Below, piece after piece: positions 12,374 to 24,753 of a stretch of 64,000 bases of DNA. The stretch covers positions 22,206,060 to 22,270,059 of the forward strand of contig OZ038529.1 of NCBI GenBank assembly GCA_964036665.1, in the 5' to 3' direction. Origin of the DNA: Gordius sp. MW1 (lineage: Eukaryota > Nematomorpha > Gordioida > Gordea > Gordiidae). Under the pieces are notes generated by a model. It did no database searches. It worked only from the letters and a program-made list of their open reading frames with translations, and was not told where the DNA came from. The translations under genes were made by a program, and so were the position numbers. The stretch's first letter is position 1; each line of letters begins with the position of its first letter.

Positions 12374-15300
12374 CTAAGATTGTTTATGCTTTCTATGTTT
12401 ATGACTTTTTCCATCTTTCTTAGATGAACATAAGTGAGGAGGGCCCAAATTTCTAATTAAGGTTTGCTTAGAAAGTTGGTACAACTCATTTGGGTAACTA
12501 CTATCTGAGGGCATCTTGCGAGCAGGAATTCTATTAACATTTTCTCCTTCACAGGTAGATTTACTTTCTTCATTCTTCTTTACGTAATACAACTTCAGCT
12601 CTTTGTGGCCCCAAAAATCACCCAATCTATGATTAATTGCCTCTGACTGAACATTAACACTTGAAAACTGTCTTAATTCTTCAGCATTTCTTTTAGACTC
12701 CTTTCTATGCCTTGGTTTTCCTTTAAAATCAAAATCCCTTCTGTGTTTTGGATCCCTATTTCTATCCCTTTCACTCTGCCTGCTACTTCTACTACTATGA
12801 GAAGATCTAGCTGATTTAGTGTCTTCGCGGTTTGTTGATAAACTTAAAGGGGAATTTTTGAAAACGTGTAGGTAGTTACACGTTCTCCCCTTAGGGCAGC
12901 GTCCATTGTCAAAAAGACCTGCAACAATAAAATAAAAATGTAATAGTTTTTTATCAAAACGTATCAAGTAGATTGTAATAATATGGGCTGGGTATGGGCG
13001 TAGCCAAGGGGGGGGGGCAGGGAGGGCGACTGTCTCCCTCTAAATCCATAATTTTGTTGAAATTTATTAAAATATGGCTAAAATTTCAAAAAATTATGCT
13101 TTTGCCCCTCCCTAAATCATTATTGCCACCCTCTAATTCCAATGCTGGCTACGCCCATAAACCTTCCTATTGGTAAACTATAAAGTAAGAATCAAATAAA
13201 TCACCCGACATAAAGGAAAAAAATCAAGTTTAAAATTAAGCATGGGGGTAGGGATAGAGACACAATTAATGTGTCATTAAACAATCGCTAACATTTAACA
13301 GGCATAAAAGTCGTTTGTTAAAGGCTAAATTAAACTTTAACATAATGCTAGCGCTCCATTGGTCAGTCAAAATTAGCGATTCGGAATCGGATAATATAAT
13401 GGCTGCAACTTATAATTATTATTTATAACACTTCAAACTTTCTCGAAAATAATCTACCTATTAATTCGGTAATTTCTAATAGCAAAACATTTAAAAATCA
13501 ATAAATGTTCCGGGGTCTCAGAGACCCCACTCGACTTTAAAAATGAGTTAAGATTTTGCCCTTACCACATATTGTTGATTTCCACTTTGAAATATGGGCG
13601 AAACGGCAGTTAAGCTGCTTGCCAGCGTAGTATCTTCCATTGAATCTTTGGAAAGCCAATTGGGCACACTGCTCACTACATAAGTAATTAAGGATTTTTA
13701 TTAAAAAAATTAATCTAATTTAATGAAATAAAAGTTCTTAATGTAGCTTTTTTACGTGTTTTAATACAAGTTCAACAAAATTAAAAATTATGCTCTTCCC
13801 TAATTGAAATTTTAACAAAGCCCATGCTAAACACTAGTCATTTAGATAAACTGTCTAAATCTAAACTGTCAAAGTATCAAATTTGCCAACTAATAGTTAG
13901 CTTTTAGTAAAAATGTTTTCGAAATTCCTAAACCACATAACTTCGAAAAAAACATTAACTTAAGCATAAATTTATTATTTTTAATCAAAGTCTAGAGATT
14001 TATTTTAAAACATTCAATATTTTTGTAAATATTCTTTTTTCAAGATCTCAACGCAAATATGCTTTAATTAAGCATAATCACTTATAATTTTAAAATAATT
14101 TCAATACTATTGTTTTGGGTTTTAAACCAAGAAACTCACTTCACATATTGCACGTAAACATTGCCCATGAGATGGGGTTCAAAATTGCGACATACTACAA
14201 ACTGTATCACTTGCCCCAGTGTTTGAAATTCGGGTAACACGTCGGATCGGAATGCCTATTTAAGTTAAATAACAAAAAAACCTTCCGTTTTGTATCAAAT
14301 AGATTTTTTAATAGCCATAAAAACTACATATAGTTTTTATATAAACTTTTCCCAAATTACATAAACCTACATTAATATTTATAATATAACATTTATTTAA
14401 TGCTTGATACATATCCCAATCTATAGAAAAGCTTATAGATTTTAGATGTTAATGAAATTAAAGTTAATATATTAAGTCAATTTATAAATTTCAACAGACA
14501 ATAAAGATTTTGGTAATTAAATAAGACATTTTGGGTAGTTCCAAGCATGCAAAAAACCTTGTATCTCTTGTAAATTTCATTATCATCATATTCCAGGCCC
14601 ATGTCTGTTTCATCAGCATCATATATGGTTGATGATTGAATATCATGATACATATTAGGAAATAAAAGAGTATCTGTAACACCAGGGTTAAGATGTCTTT
14701 TTTTGCATCTAATAATTAAATAAATAAAGGAATTATAAGGTTTATGTAACAAGGGTAATAAAACTTTTTATCCATATTAATTCTAAAAAGAAGTCATAAA
14801 TAGGTTATATCACCTTAATCCATATTTACAAACACCGGTTTTGGTAAAATATGAGCAGTCTATTAAATCTGTGTCATTGCACAAATAATCTGGAGGTGCA
14901 TTAGGATTATGAGTAGGCCTGTCCTTGCTTTCAACTACGTTCTACAAAAATGATTTTTTACATGCACCTCGTTTTAAAATATTACTTCATTATTTGATAG
15001 GTTTGATGCTCTATCTTTAGGAGGCACAGTATTATTTTGTCTAATCTTTAATATTTTTAGTTATTATTAATTCAATAGTATTACTTTATCTTCTAGGATC
15101 TGATGTTTAATCTTTTTAGCAATAAAATCTTCCCTTGCCTTCTTTTCTCTTTCTAACCATTCTTGTTTAAGCTTTTCACTTTCAACAATTTAATATTTTA
15201 ATTAACTATTAAATATTATAATTAAACTTAAAACATATTAGATAAAAATAAAAATCTAGATATAGAATACATAAGCTTTAGGCATTTTTTAAATATTTAA

Positions 15301-15972
15301 TTAGCACACATAGCCCTAAATTTTATATTAAAATAATATATTTATATATATGCATAGCAATTAATATAGACATCTCATATTTAAAGTTGATCTTAAGCTA
15401 TAAACAGTTGTGAACCTAAGTTATTATTGTCTTAAAAATAGATCATAATTGCTAAAAATAAGGAATCTAGTTAACGTTGTCTTTTTGTCCTCTTCTTCCT
15501 TGGCTTTTAGTGCCCTAGCTTGACATTCCTTCCAGGCAGCATAGCCTGGACTCTCTAATAATTTGATCTCAGCTAAAAAAATATTTTTAACCATATTAGT
15601 ATTTACCTTCTTGGTTCTGACTCTTTAAATGAATAGCTGCTTCTTGTCGCCTCTTTTGACGTTTAAGTTTTTTGATAAATGCTTTGTATCTTTTATGGCT
15701 ATTGATATATTATAACAATAATGGACTGTCCGCTTTTTTAAAAACTTTTCACGTTATATATATATTAAGGAAAATAGAAAATAAATATGTTATAAAGGAT
15801 ATTTTGTTGATTATTGCCCGTAAAGTTACTTATATTTAACTCCAAAATCAAACTTCAAATGTTTATTTTGAATTTCCATGATTAATTTAAGGTGTCACTA
15901 ACCTTAATTATACATATTCAATGAAAAATATTACCATCTTAAATGTCCTTCACTTATCAATGGACTTAACAG
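12374..15972 (-). CDS. ZRSR2: ZRSR2 / U2AF1-related splicing factor (URP)
   Basis: Ten coding exons join in phase: 15972-15935, 15698-15607, 15572-15476, 15178-15085, 15045-14986, 14941-14814, 14708-14558, 14255-14140, 13675-13566 and 12918-12374, giving 476 residues plus a missing N-terminus (human ZRSR2 is about 480). In order: a basic N-terminal block (HKRYKAF, KRQKRRQE), a charged coiled segment with EWLEREKKA, CCCH finger 1 (CSYFTKTGVCKYGLRC, KKRH), a U2AF-homology RRM (DVLPEF, GNVYVQY, RFNGRYYAGKQL), CCCH finger 2 (CGLFDNGRCPKGRTC, NYLH) and an Arg/Ser-rich tail. Both fingers keep all zinc ligands. The family recognises the 3' splice site, chiefly in U12-type introns, as part of the spliceosome. 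The start codon exon was not found. Some introns are tiny (39 nt at 15046-15084), and one carries a MITE. Confidence 0.93.
12994..13158 (+). mobile_element. MITE, ATGGGCGTAGCC family
   Basis: ATGGGCGTAGCC and GGCTACGCCCAT termini with a poly-G tract and a CTCCCTAAATCATT block. It is inserted in the last intron of ZRSR2, about 75 bp upstream of the final exon. Confidence 0.75.
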
Positions 15973-18900
15973 CTGAAAATTTCAAAAAATAAACGTTATT
16001 CAACTTGTAGCGTTTCATTGACAAATTGTCAAACTTTTATTTTTGCTTATAAATACCTAGAAACTTGTACCTTTTTAAAAATAATTATTAAGTAATTTTA
16101 TATCTGCATATTATTGAAAGCTGTTTATCATAGAAGTGCGTCCTTTTAAGTCAATCTGGGTTTCTTATCTTGGGAATAATAATAATTTATTAACTAAGAA
16201 ATTTTGCATCATTTATATACATAAGATTCAAGGGTACAAATTTACGCTCTACTATAAAACAGGATCCACAAATCAGCTAAGTTCTTTAAATTACCAAAAT
16301 TTAAAATAAGGCAACTGACAGGAATGTAGGCAGGACACCCTAAGGAGAGGGGGTTATTTTCTTTTATATGTATACAATTTATAAAAAATTTAAATACTAC
16401 AAAAAATTATTAGTAACTGCCATAAATATTGTTAAAATGTGTTTAAGGGTTGAATGCAAATGATTCGTCGTTAGATGTTGTTAAACGCTTCAAAAAAGTT
16501 TTATATGTACCTATATTAAGTAACAGTTGTTAGACAATTAGGATTTTTTAATCCAATCTCCTCCTTGGTTTTACCTAGCACAAAATATTTATATCACATC
16601 TAAATTTTGACGCCAGTTTGAACCATTGGTAATATATTATATTTAAGACTAAAAATTCCATTATTAGAAAAATTGTGATCATAGTTGACTTCTAATTAAA
16701 TAAGATCTTCAATTCTGTCCGTTCGAAATATATTCCATTGTATACCATTTTTTAGCCCAAATCACTAAAAAAAATAAAGTAATGAGCTTGATCTCAATTG
16801 AAATATATCAAAAACGATTGTTCAAAATTTTTACGCATTTAAATATATTTAAAAACATAAGTTTCACGCTTATATGGGAATAAATTTTTTAAATATCAGA
16901 CAAATGACTTCAGTTATTTAATCATTCTAATTCAAATTAAGGATTAATAAAATATTTGTTAATTCACAATTGATAGACAGAAATATGATTTATTTCAAAC
17001 ACTTTAAAATTAAAGTTGAAATTCAAAATTTGGAAAAAAAATTTTCATATGTTTGAAATCATACAAATAGATGCCCTTTCAAATTTTAAACTAATTATAA
17101 TTTTATACAAAATTGTTTTAAATTTTATTTTTGATAACTAATTAAAGCAAAATAATTTGTGTATTAAAATAAATATGAAATACAAATTTGAAATATAGTG
17201 CATTATGAGCAAAATTTTATATTTATCCTCTTAATATTTATAAATCACAGCAATTGCTGCAAATTTATTAGAAAAATTCGAGGTTTAAAATTAAATGATA
17301 TTAACAAGCTCATAATTTAAGCTTGGCCAGAATGTAACTAATAAATTTAAAGGGTCGAACCCAAAATATGAGCAATCAGAATTTGAGGATCAGCTAGGGT
17401 TTATAAATTACTAAAGGTCCATAAATCTGGGTGTAAAAATAATTTGTGTAATCAAAATTTATTAAACTATTTCATGAAAAAGCATATCTAAAGTTAAAAA
17501 AAAAAACCTTTTGCAAGGTGTAAACGGAGTATTGTTAGAATCTATGCTATTGAGACTAGGTCAGGAATTATTACCATGGATTTTTCATCCTTTAAATACA
17601 TCTAATTTTCATTTTCAAATTAAGCATCATTTGATTATTTTCCGCTTGTCCCTCCGCTGATACAAAAGTCCTGCACGGGAAATCGGCTTTTTCATAATTT
17701 TTCTTACTATTTGCTATGTCTTCGAGATTGAATTTTTAGGTCCAATTATTTTGGGACCAGGTTTAATAAACAAAAAAGGTGTAGATTAATACATTTTTGC
17801 AATTTGTACTTTTAAAAAAACACATGGCAAATTATCTTAACTTTTTCATCAAATTTATTAAAGACTTAGTCCATTTTTACTCTTCCCCTAGGTATTCTCT
17901 TTGACAAAATGTTTTTAAAAAATCGGACTTTTTCCACAATGAAATGGAGTTTTCTTTTTTGATCCATTTGAAACAAGCTAAAGTAATACATATGGTCTAC
18001 AATAACGTATGAGCCATTTTTGAAAATGTACTTTAACTTTTCACAGAATGTAAGTCTTGTTTTAATTCACATATTAGATGATTTAAAATATATCGGGTCC
18101 AACCCACAACCAAGATAAGCCCCGACTGACCTATTAGAAAAATAAAATGTAACGCAATTAAACGTTATTTTACTGATATACTTAATAAGGTGTCTCGAGT
18201 GATTGAGTCGTTTAATCATATAAGGCTTTTACAATATTCGCAATTTAATCCGTAAATTATGTATAAAAAATTATTTAATTTATAACTTTAGATTTTTTGT
18301 TAATATTTTAATTTTATTATTACCTTATTTATTCAATCATAAATGGGATTGTGCGGACTTTTTGGAAGTTTATCATTTATAAACTCAAATGAATGCTAAG
18401 CATTAAGAATATTGTGAAATTAAATTAGAGCTTTAAGTCCTTTATAATGCAAATTTTAAATCCTGCAAATTGGCAAGTCAATAAAATTAAATGTAATAAA
18501 CCGACAATAAATTTAATTGTTTAGCCTTATTAGTTAATTTTAAATAAATAACCTATTGTTTGAAGTAAACTATGAAATAAAATAAAAAAAATTATTACTA
18601 ATCCTGACAGGTTATAAGAATATACATGAAAAAGTGCATAAGTCACACGGTTTTCAAACATGAATCAAGGCTATTTTTTTTCCTTAAGCCTGTTCTAATT
18701 ATAAACTTCTGTCGCCCAAATGAATTTTTGTTTGTAAATTGATTAATAAACTGTTAAAATAAATAAATTTGTCTTTTTTTATTTAACCTCGCTGATGGCC
18801 ATTTTGAATTTAATAATGATTCCACAACAGCTTAAAAATTTTCAGTCCATCATAGGCCGTTTTAAAAATGTCTTAACCGCCCGAGTCCAATCCGTAAAAT

Positions 18901-19894
18901 TTTTTAGTTTCAAAGCCCTTTAGTACCTGCTTGCGGACAGGGCGTAAAGGTCCAGGCCTTTAGACATCAATATTAAAAATTGCATAATATAATTTTTAAC
19001 TTCTTCATACTACCTCATAGCTTTCCTAATTTCTGATTTAACAAAATCTAAATCTATAAAATTTAATGTAATCTATTAATTTTATGAAACTTTTTTTATA
19101 TCTCACATCATGTTTTACCTGGTAATTTAGTAATAAAAAGCTACTTAAAAATTTAGTCCTTCTTAATTATTTAAAGGACAGCCTTTAGAATTAGTTATAA
19201 AAATAAGTGTGTAATAAATGAGACAGGTGAAACTAAATAACAAAGCTTTTTGAAAGTGACAAAAAATTGCCTAGCATACAATTTGCATACTTCAATGTAA
19301 AAAGTTTTTTATAATTCTAATTGTCCTTTTTGCTCTTTTATAGTTACCACTTTTAAGCAACTATATTAAACATCCATATTTTCAGATATAATATTTTTAG
19401 CAAAAATGCTTTATTATTTTATAAAATTAGGTTATATATATAAATTAATTCAATGAGAAAATTTTCCAATTTAAACTTTAGTTTTAAGATTTTAAGTAGT
19501 ATCTAATGTGATTGAATGATTTAAGATAATTTTCAAAGTAAAAAATGTTCATTTATGTTTTTAAAAATTCATCCCATAAAAATATGATCCAAAAAATACA
19601 AAATTATTATTAAGTGTGTTTTATTCTTTAATTACACTTATTAAATTAGTAGGCAAACAAATTAATGACAACCAAAGGTATAGAAAATTATCAATACTAT
19701 AAAATCTAACAAAGAAAAAACAGTAAAGTAATTAGCCCAAAAATATTAAAATGTAATATTTTTGAGAATTTAATTAAATAATTTTTATTAATTATATTCT
19801 AAAAATAATTATCAACATTAAAATATCATGCAAAATATGACATTACAAATGATTAAATTAATAAACATCAAATATTTTTAAATAAATGTATTAT
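15973..19894. other. AT-rich stretch without recognisable genes
   Basis: About 3.9 kb of strongly AT-rich sequence between ZRSR2 and SDHC. The missing 5' exon of ZRSR2 should be in its left part. I see no other conserved coding segment, RNA gene, long repeat or terminal inverted repeat. Confidence 0.55.
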
Positions 19895-20554
19895 TCATAA
19901 TTTATATGCTATAACAAAAGACCCAATAACTGTTAATATAATAACCAAATAGCCTGTTTTATAGACAGTAGGTAAGTCATAGCCTTTTCCAAAATCCCAT
20001 GCCTAAATTAATTTTAAATATTAAAAATATCAAATAATCATACTAAATGTCTAATGCCATTCAGAGTGTGATACATTAAAGGGAGGCAAATTAGAAATTT
20101 CATTGTGTTAACAACATGAGGATGTATGGCTAAATCCTGAATCCAATGAATGTAATATAGAAAATCATGAGGAAGTATCATCAGACCAAACGTAACAAAA
20201 GATAATCCTAAATTTATAAATAGGCTTTAAATTAATTATCACCTCCATATACAACCATTCCAGTTATTCTGTGTAAAAGAGACATGCCTGACGTTATTTG
20301 CGGCTTATAAACAGTCCATGGAGAAGTAGGACGATCTTTGGCCCAATTTTTTTGATAATACTTCCATTGAGGTTCATCCATTTGTGAGGTCATATTTGCT
20401 CTTAACATATAATATATAAATCTCATTAAATTATAACTTATTTAAGGCATTAACGTGGTAAGCCCATCTTAAAAGATTTCGTCTAGCGCTAAAAATAAGG
20501 ATTAAATATTTGTTTATTTAGAAATTACTTTCTAACAAGCACAGCTGATAACAT
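19895..20554 (-). CDS. SDHC: Succinate dehydrogenase cytochrome b560 subunit (SDHC)
   Basis: Five exons join in phase: 20554-20529, 20488-20438, 20400-20243, 20207-20044 and 20002-19895, giving 168 residues, the usual length of SDHC (169 in human). The N-terminus (MLSAVLVRNARRNLLRW) is basic and suits a mitochondrial presequence. Family motifs follow: RPTSPWTVYKPQ, then SLLHRITG containing the conserved Ser, His and Arg near the ubiquinone and heme sites, and MYHTLNGIRHL with a heme-ligand-region His. Three hydrophobic membrane helices are visible, the last one near the C-terminus (GYLVIILTVIGSFVIAY). SDHC anchors complex II in the inner mitochondrial membrane and helps pass electrons to ubiquinone. 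All four introns are 35-41 nt with GT..AG ends. I chose the start at 20554 because it splices in phase and gives a standard-length product. Confidence 0.93.
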
Positions 20555-21044
20555 TTGGAAGCAGAATTGGTGTCAACGAACAAATGGTCAAATAACAAAT
20601 ATGATCATGAAATGCATGAAGATACATATTAAAATCAATAATAAATAAGTATGTATTTTAAAACTAAACCATATAATTTCAAGTTATGGTATAATTTATG
20701 CACATTTTATAACGTTGATGTAATAATTTAATTAATAAAGTAGATTATAATGGCAGATCTTTAATGATATAGATGAAGTATGTTAACCAATTAAGTTATA
20801 GATTTATGTACGATTCCATAATATAATATAATAGATATAATATAATAGTAATTTAAATTATATTGTATTTATTGTATTATATTTAATTATATTGTATTAT
20901 ATAATCGCCTACGTACCAGATTCTCAAAAGACGAGTTTCAAGATAAAGTAGGTTGTAATGGCAAATCTTTCACGACTTCATTAATATTAATACATCTTGT
21001 GTTCGCAAAATCTCCTTTTAATTATATTAGAACCATTTGTTAAT
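20555..21044. other. AT-rich gap upstream of SDHC
   Basis: No coding segment seen. It includes a TATAATATAATAG-like AT-only stretch around 20815-20905. The SDHC promoter is expected here, but no motif can be assigned. Confidence 0.4.
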
Positions 21045-21400
21045 TCCTCAGTCACTCCAAACTTGTACTTTATCCTCTAGAAATCTCACCTCTAGAATCT
21101 AAAGTTTATATTTTAACATTTTTTATAAAAGTAACATTTTTATCTTTATATATTAATATTTTATATAATATTTACAGATGGTGCCTCTGCCTCAACTACT
21201 GCTCCTCAGTCACTCCAAACTTGTATTTTACCCTCTAACATCCTCACCTCTAGAATTTGTAAGTTTGTATTTGAACATTTTTAAAAAGTAACATTTTTAT
21301 GTTTATATATTAATATTTATAGATAGTGCCTCCTCAACTACTGCTCCTCAGTCATTGCAAACTTGTACGTTGCCCTCTACCATCCTCACCTCTAAATTAT
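21045..21400 (+). repeat. Tandem triplication of an exon-like unit
   Basis: Three copies of a block with CCTCAGTCA(C/T)T, AAACTTGTA and CCTCACCTCTA occur near 21045, 21208 and 21335, separated by AT-rich spacers sharing AAAAGTAACATTTTTAT. In copies 2 and 3 the block is preceded by acceptor-like TATTTACAG and TATTTATAG, and copy 2 is followed by a donor-like TTTGTAAGTTT. The period is about 140-155 bp. The blocks are short open frames with no recognised homology. Confidence 0.5.
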
Positions 21401-21849
21401 AATGAACAAATTCAATTAATTTATATGTATTAGTTTTTTAAACTATTATAAAAACAGTGGGGAACTTAAATAATTATTATATATAAAGGATCTTATAATC
21501 CCTGATGATCTTAGGAGTCATGTTTTTGGTTTTAATCTTTTATAAGTGATCCAAATCTATATAAATTTGGCTTATTAAATTTTGTTTTGCAACTGATAAA
21601 GCTTATAATATAAATAATGATATTGTTATTCTTTTAATAAATATATATTTTTAGCCGTTAAATAATATCTTTACTAGAAAAAGATATTAAACCATGTTTG
21701 TCAAATATTATTAGACATTGAAACAAGAATAATGAATTTTATTTGAAGCAAATGTAAAGTAAAATCCCCACTCAAATGAGGTCACCAATACCTATTTTTA
21801 ATATATTATTTAGTTTAAATAAAATGATAACCAGTACTTTTCATTAATC

Positions 21850-22185
21850 TTGGCCCATGTACGGTTTATACCAAGATGTACCCCAAAGCTTTGGCCTACA
21901 ATAGTTCCTTCCATACCATTGTGATACAAAGTAAGGATCTGTTTCTTTTCCTCAGAATCCATAACTACACTTAAATCCTTCTCTAACAAAATAAAAAAGT
22001 TTCACTTTAAGTATCTGTTTTCTGGTTGCAAAATTTGCTGTTCTTTTTACAAACAGAAAATTTCCCTTAACATAGTAACCATTAGATTTCCTAACAAAAT
22101 AAGTTCTCTGTTTGCGTGTAAAGATTTCAGGTATAGTTCCATTTACCAGGTACTCTTTAATGTCACTACAACAATATTCTGCCAT
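21850..22185 (-). pseudogene. Broken integrase-type zinc-binding (H2C2-like) fragment
   Basis: The frame 22185-21952 begins MAEYCCSDIKEYLVNG and continues FTRKQRTYFVRK. A second frame then supplies KKQILTLYHNG, GVHLGINRTWAKI and EKYW. That pattern is the HHCC zinc-binding segment that precedes retroviral-type integrase cores and GIN1-like domesticated integrases (an H-x-G-x-H-L-G-I-x-x-T helix). The join needs a frameshift near 21955 and no integrase core follows, so this is a fragment. It may be a retroelement relic or an exon of a domesticated gene. Confidence 0.4.
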
Positions 22186-22480
22186 TCTATAAAATTAAAA
22201 AAACATATTAACTAAATATTTAAAGATCATATAAACATGATAAGTGTAACTTACTTTTAAAAATGAATGATTTAAATAACTAATTACTTTTGATATGTTT
22301 TGAATATCTAAATAAAATAATTAAACCTTTAAAGATCATATAATAAGACTTACTTGGAGATGTTTGACATTTCTCACTTCATAAATTTAAAATAAACGGT
22401 AAAGCACAGCGCGCCCTGATTAGTCGAGAAAAAAATATCAGGATCCTGATGTTATCCTGATATTTTGTTTTCTACACAAG

Positions 22481-22572
22481 ATCATGCAGCTGCTGCAATA
22501 GTAAAAGCTGGTAGCTCTTTATATGCCTGGAAAGGAGAAACAGGCGAAGAAAATATATAATGTATTGAGCAG
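22481..22572 (+). pseudogene. AHCY: S-adenosylhomocysteinase (AHCY) pseudo-exon
   Basis: Acceptor CTACACAAG is followed by a frame reading [22 protein letters not shown], stop, CIEQ, then a donor gtatat. This is the conserved AHCY segment around the K-G-E-T motif. The conserved Trp codon of that motif (TGG) is a TAA stop here. No neighbouring AHCY exons were found, so it is an isolated, inactivated exon kept with its splice sites. Confidence 0.7.
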
Positions 22573-23550
22573 GTATATATTATTTTAATTATTTTATGTT
22601 TATATAATTTAGACCTTGTTTCAAAGATATACAACATTTAAATTTAATTTTGTTTGGCATTACATCAGCTTTAAATGTCATACTTATGTTTGCTAAAAAA
22701 ATATATGAGACACAAGTTTATAAAATTATAAGTTATTGTTTTAAAAACATTAATTGTATCTACATTTAAAATTTCTAGACATTAAATGTTATTTTATTGA
22801 TCATAAATTAATAACATTTATAATATCCTTTTTTATTTTATAGTTTTTGCTTTTATATAATCATGGTTTATATAATTAATCCAATTTTATTTGTTAGTCA
22901 ACCTTACATGTCTATTTTAATGGGTTTTACAAGTCTTTTTCACTCAGATGTTTAATTAGCTGATTTTAAAATGTTAACTAGTTCAAACCTAATGTTTTCA
23001 ATTATTTTATTTTAATATGCTTTCTACTCGACAAGATTGCTAGAAGGCCTCATCTTAAAGATGCTTTAGATAGATATTAGTTTATTGATATTTATGTAAG
23101 ATTTCAAAGGTGTGTCAATGTGGGCAAAGAGATCGAATATAATCTGGTCACAGAGGCAATGAATGCATAGCTTATAAGGGTTAGCACAGCCCCGCCAAGG
23201 ATGTATTCGGAAAGCCAGCCAATTAAAAAACATGATATGTATATAATACAATTATATGCATGACCCGTGTTGTACATTATATTTCTATTTAAACTTATGA
23301 AATAAACTCTTAAAAAATTCTTTTGAACTCTTTTCGTTGATCTCGCGCGTTTAAGCCTAAAGGCTTAATCTTAAGTATTCCAGCATAACATTGGCAACCT
23401 CTTTTTTAGAAAAATGTAGGGCAATAAATCTTGTCTCGTTTAGGGTTGCTATGTTGCTCTTGAATTTTAATTTTAATAAAAACAAAAATATATTTTTTCC
23501 AGAAACATTAATTTAAAGCTTTATGTTCGTTTACAGTACAAATATAATTT
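22573..23550. other. AT-rich gap, possible LTR-like stretch
   Basis: No gene seen. Around 23245-23398 there is a stretch with an AATAAA signal followed by a CTCTTTTCGTTGATCTCGCGCG-like GC-rich end and ATAACA, which resembles the tail of a solo LTR. Its boundaries and any target duplication could not be established. Confidence 0.25.
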
Positions 23551-23588
23551 GTCTTTTGTATATCATATAATATGATATACAAAAGACA
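23551..23588. repeat. Near-perfect 37-bp palindrome
   Basis: GTCTTTTGTATATCATA is followed almost immediately by its reverse complement, TATGATATACAAAAGAC. It could fold as a hairpin or cruciform or be a minimal foldback remnant. Confidence 0.7.
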
Positions 23589-23754
23589 AAAATTTCTATA
23601 TAATACACGATATATACTGTATTAGAAAATAAAAATTTAACGGCAAATTTAGTTAGAAATGGGAGGCAATTTTTTGGAATATAAAATGGGACCTTAAACT
23701 TTAATATCATTAAGTGAAAGTTCTATTTAGTATAACCTTTTTTCAAAAAGTCGA

Positions 23755-24070
23755 GAAATCTCATCGAGGCGAGACGTGATCGAGATTTTTTTAGACCGAG
23801 ACCAGATTCTCATAATCGCACCCGAGGTGGGACGAGAATTTTTCGAGACCGAGACAGATCGAAACACTAGAAACAATCAAACTAGGCTCATAAAATCATT
23901 TAAATAATAATTTCTGTGATGAATAGTTAATTTATTTGTAAAGTTCAAGTTCAGAATATAAAAAAAAGAACTAGTTCAAGTTCATAGTTCAAGTTTGTAG
24001 TTCAATTTTTGCAAAGGTAACTAGTTCAGTTCAAGTTCAGAAAATAGTGACTAGTTCTTAACAGCTCTAA
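23755..24070. mobile_element. Two adjacent hAT-like terminal fragments
   Basis: 23755-23875 read in reverse starts TAGTGTTTCGATCTGTCTCG and has repeated TCTCG motifs. 23935-24070 read in reverse starts TAGAGCTGTTAAGAACTAGT and has repeated GAACTAGTTCA motifs. Terminal TA plus arrays of short subterminal repeats is the style of hAT ends. The partner ends and target duplications were not found. Confidence 0.35.
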
Positions 24071-24535
24071 TCATATTACAGATCAGGAATTGAGATCATT
24101 AGATCATTTATAAATTTTAATTAAATAAATTAGAATTTATTACACCAAAATTTTGCTTTACAATTCTTTGAATAATTTGAACCAACAATTTAAAGCTAAC
24201 ATTATGCAATTTAAAGGAGGGGGTGGAGAATGCGTATGAGGATTTATTGTGTTAAATGGTCAAACAAGTAGCCAGCGTTAGAACAAATAAAATTGACACG
24301 GCCTTTAATCACTTTTAGGCAACAGAGGGCTTATTATTTTTTGCGAACGGGCAATAAAAAAACAAGAACACCAGGCTCGCCCCCAGCTAAGGGCTTCCGT
24401 TTGCAGGGCTCAATATAAAAGCGGTCATTCGTATCGCGGCAAATCTCAATTTGGCCATAGGCCAGGTTCAAATTAAATTTGGGACCTTTCAAAAAATAAG
24501 ATTTACGAAAAAGAAAAAAAAACATCTTGGCCTGG

Positions 24536-24643
24536 TCCAGGGTTGCTTATAAAAATAATGGCTAAATTATTGTCAACAAATATTATTTTACCCCTCCCTA
24601 AATTGATTTTTTCCCCCTCAAACTTCCATGCAGGCTACGCCCA
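24536..24643 (+). mobile_element. MITE, ATGGGCGTAGCC family (fragment)
   Basis: The right half is recognisable (TACCCCTCCCTAAATTGATT, then GCAGGCTACGCCCA). The left end is degraded. Confidence 0.45.
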
Positions 24644-24689
24644 GGCTATATGGTGTTTTTATAAGTAGAACACTTCAGCCTTATTATAT

Positions 24690-24753
24690 ACTAGCTGACC
24701 CGGCAAACGTTGTTTTGCTAATACAATTTTCTTTAATATAGTTAATGAGTATT
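24690..24753 (-). mobile_element. Helitron (Helentron-type) 3' end fragment
   Basis: On the minus strand the sequence ends GTTTGCCGGGTCAGCTAGT, like the Helitron 3' ends at 43164 and 57193 that end CACAGCTAGT. It abuts the left inverted arm of the gypsy element. Confidence 0.5.
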
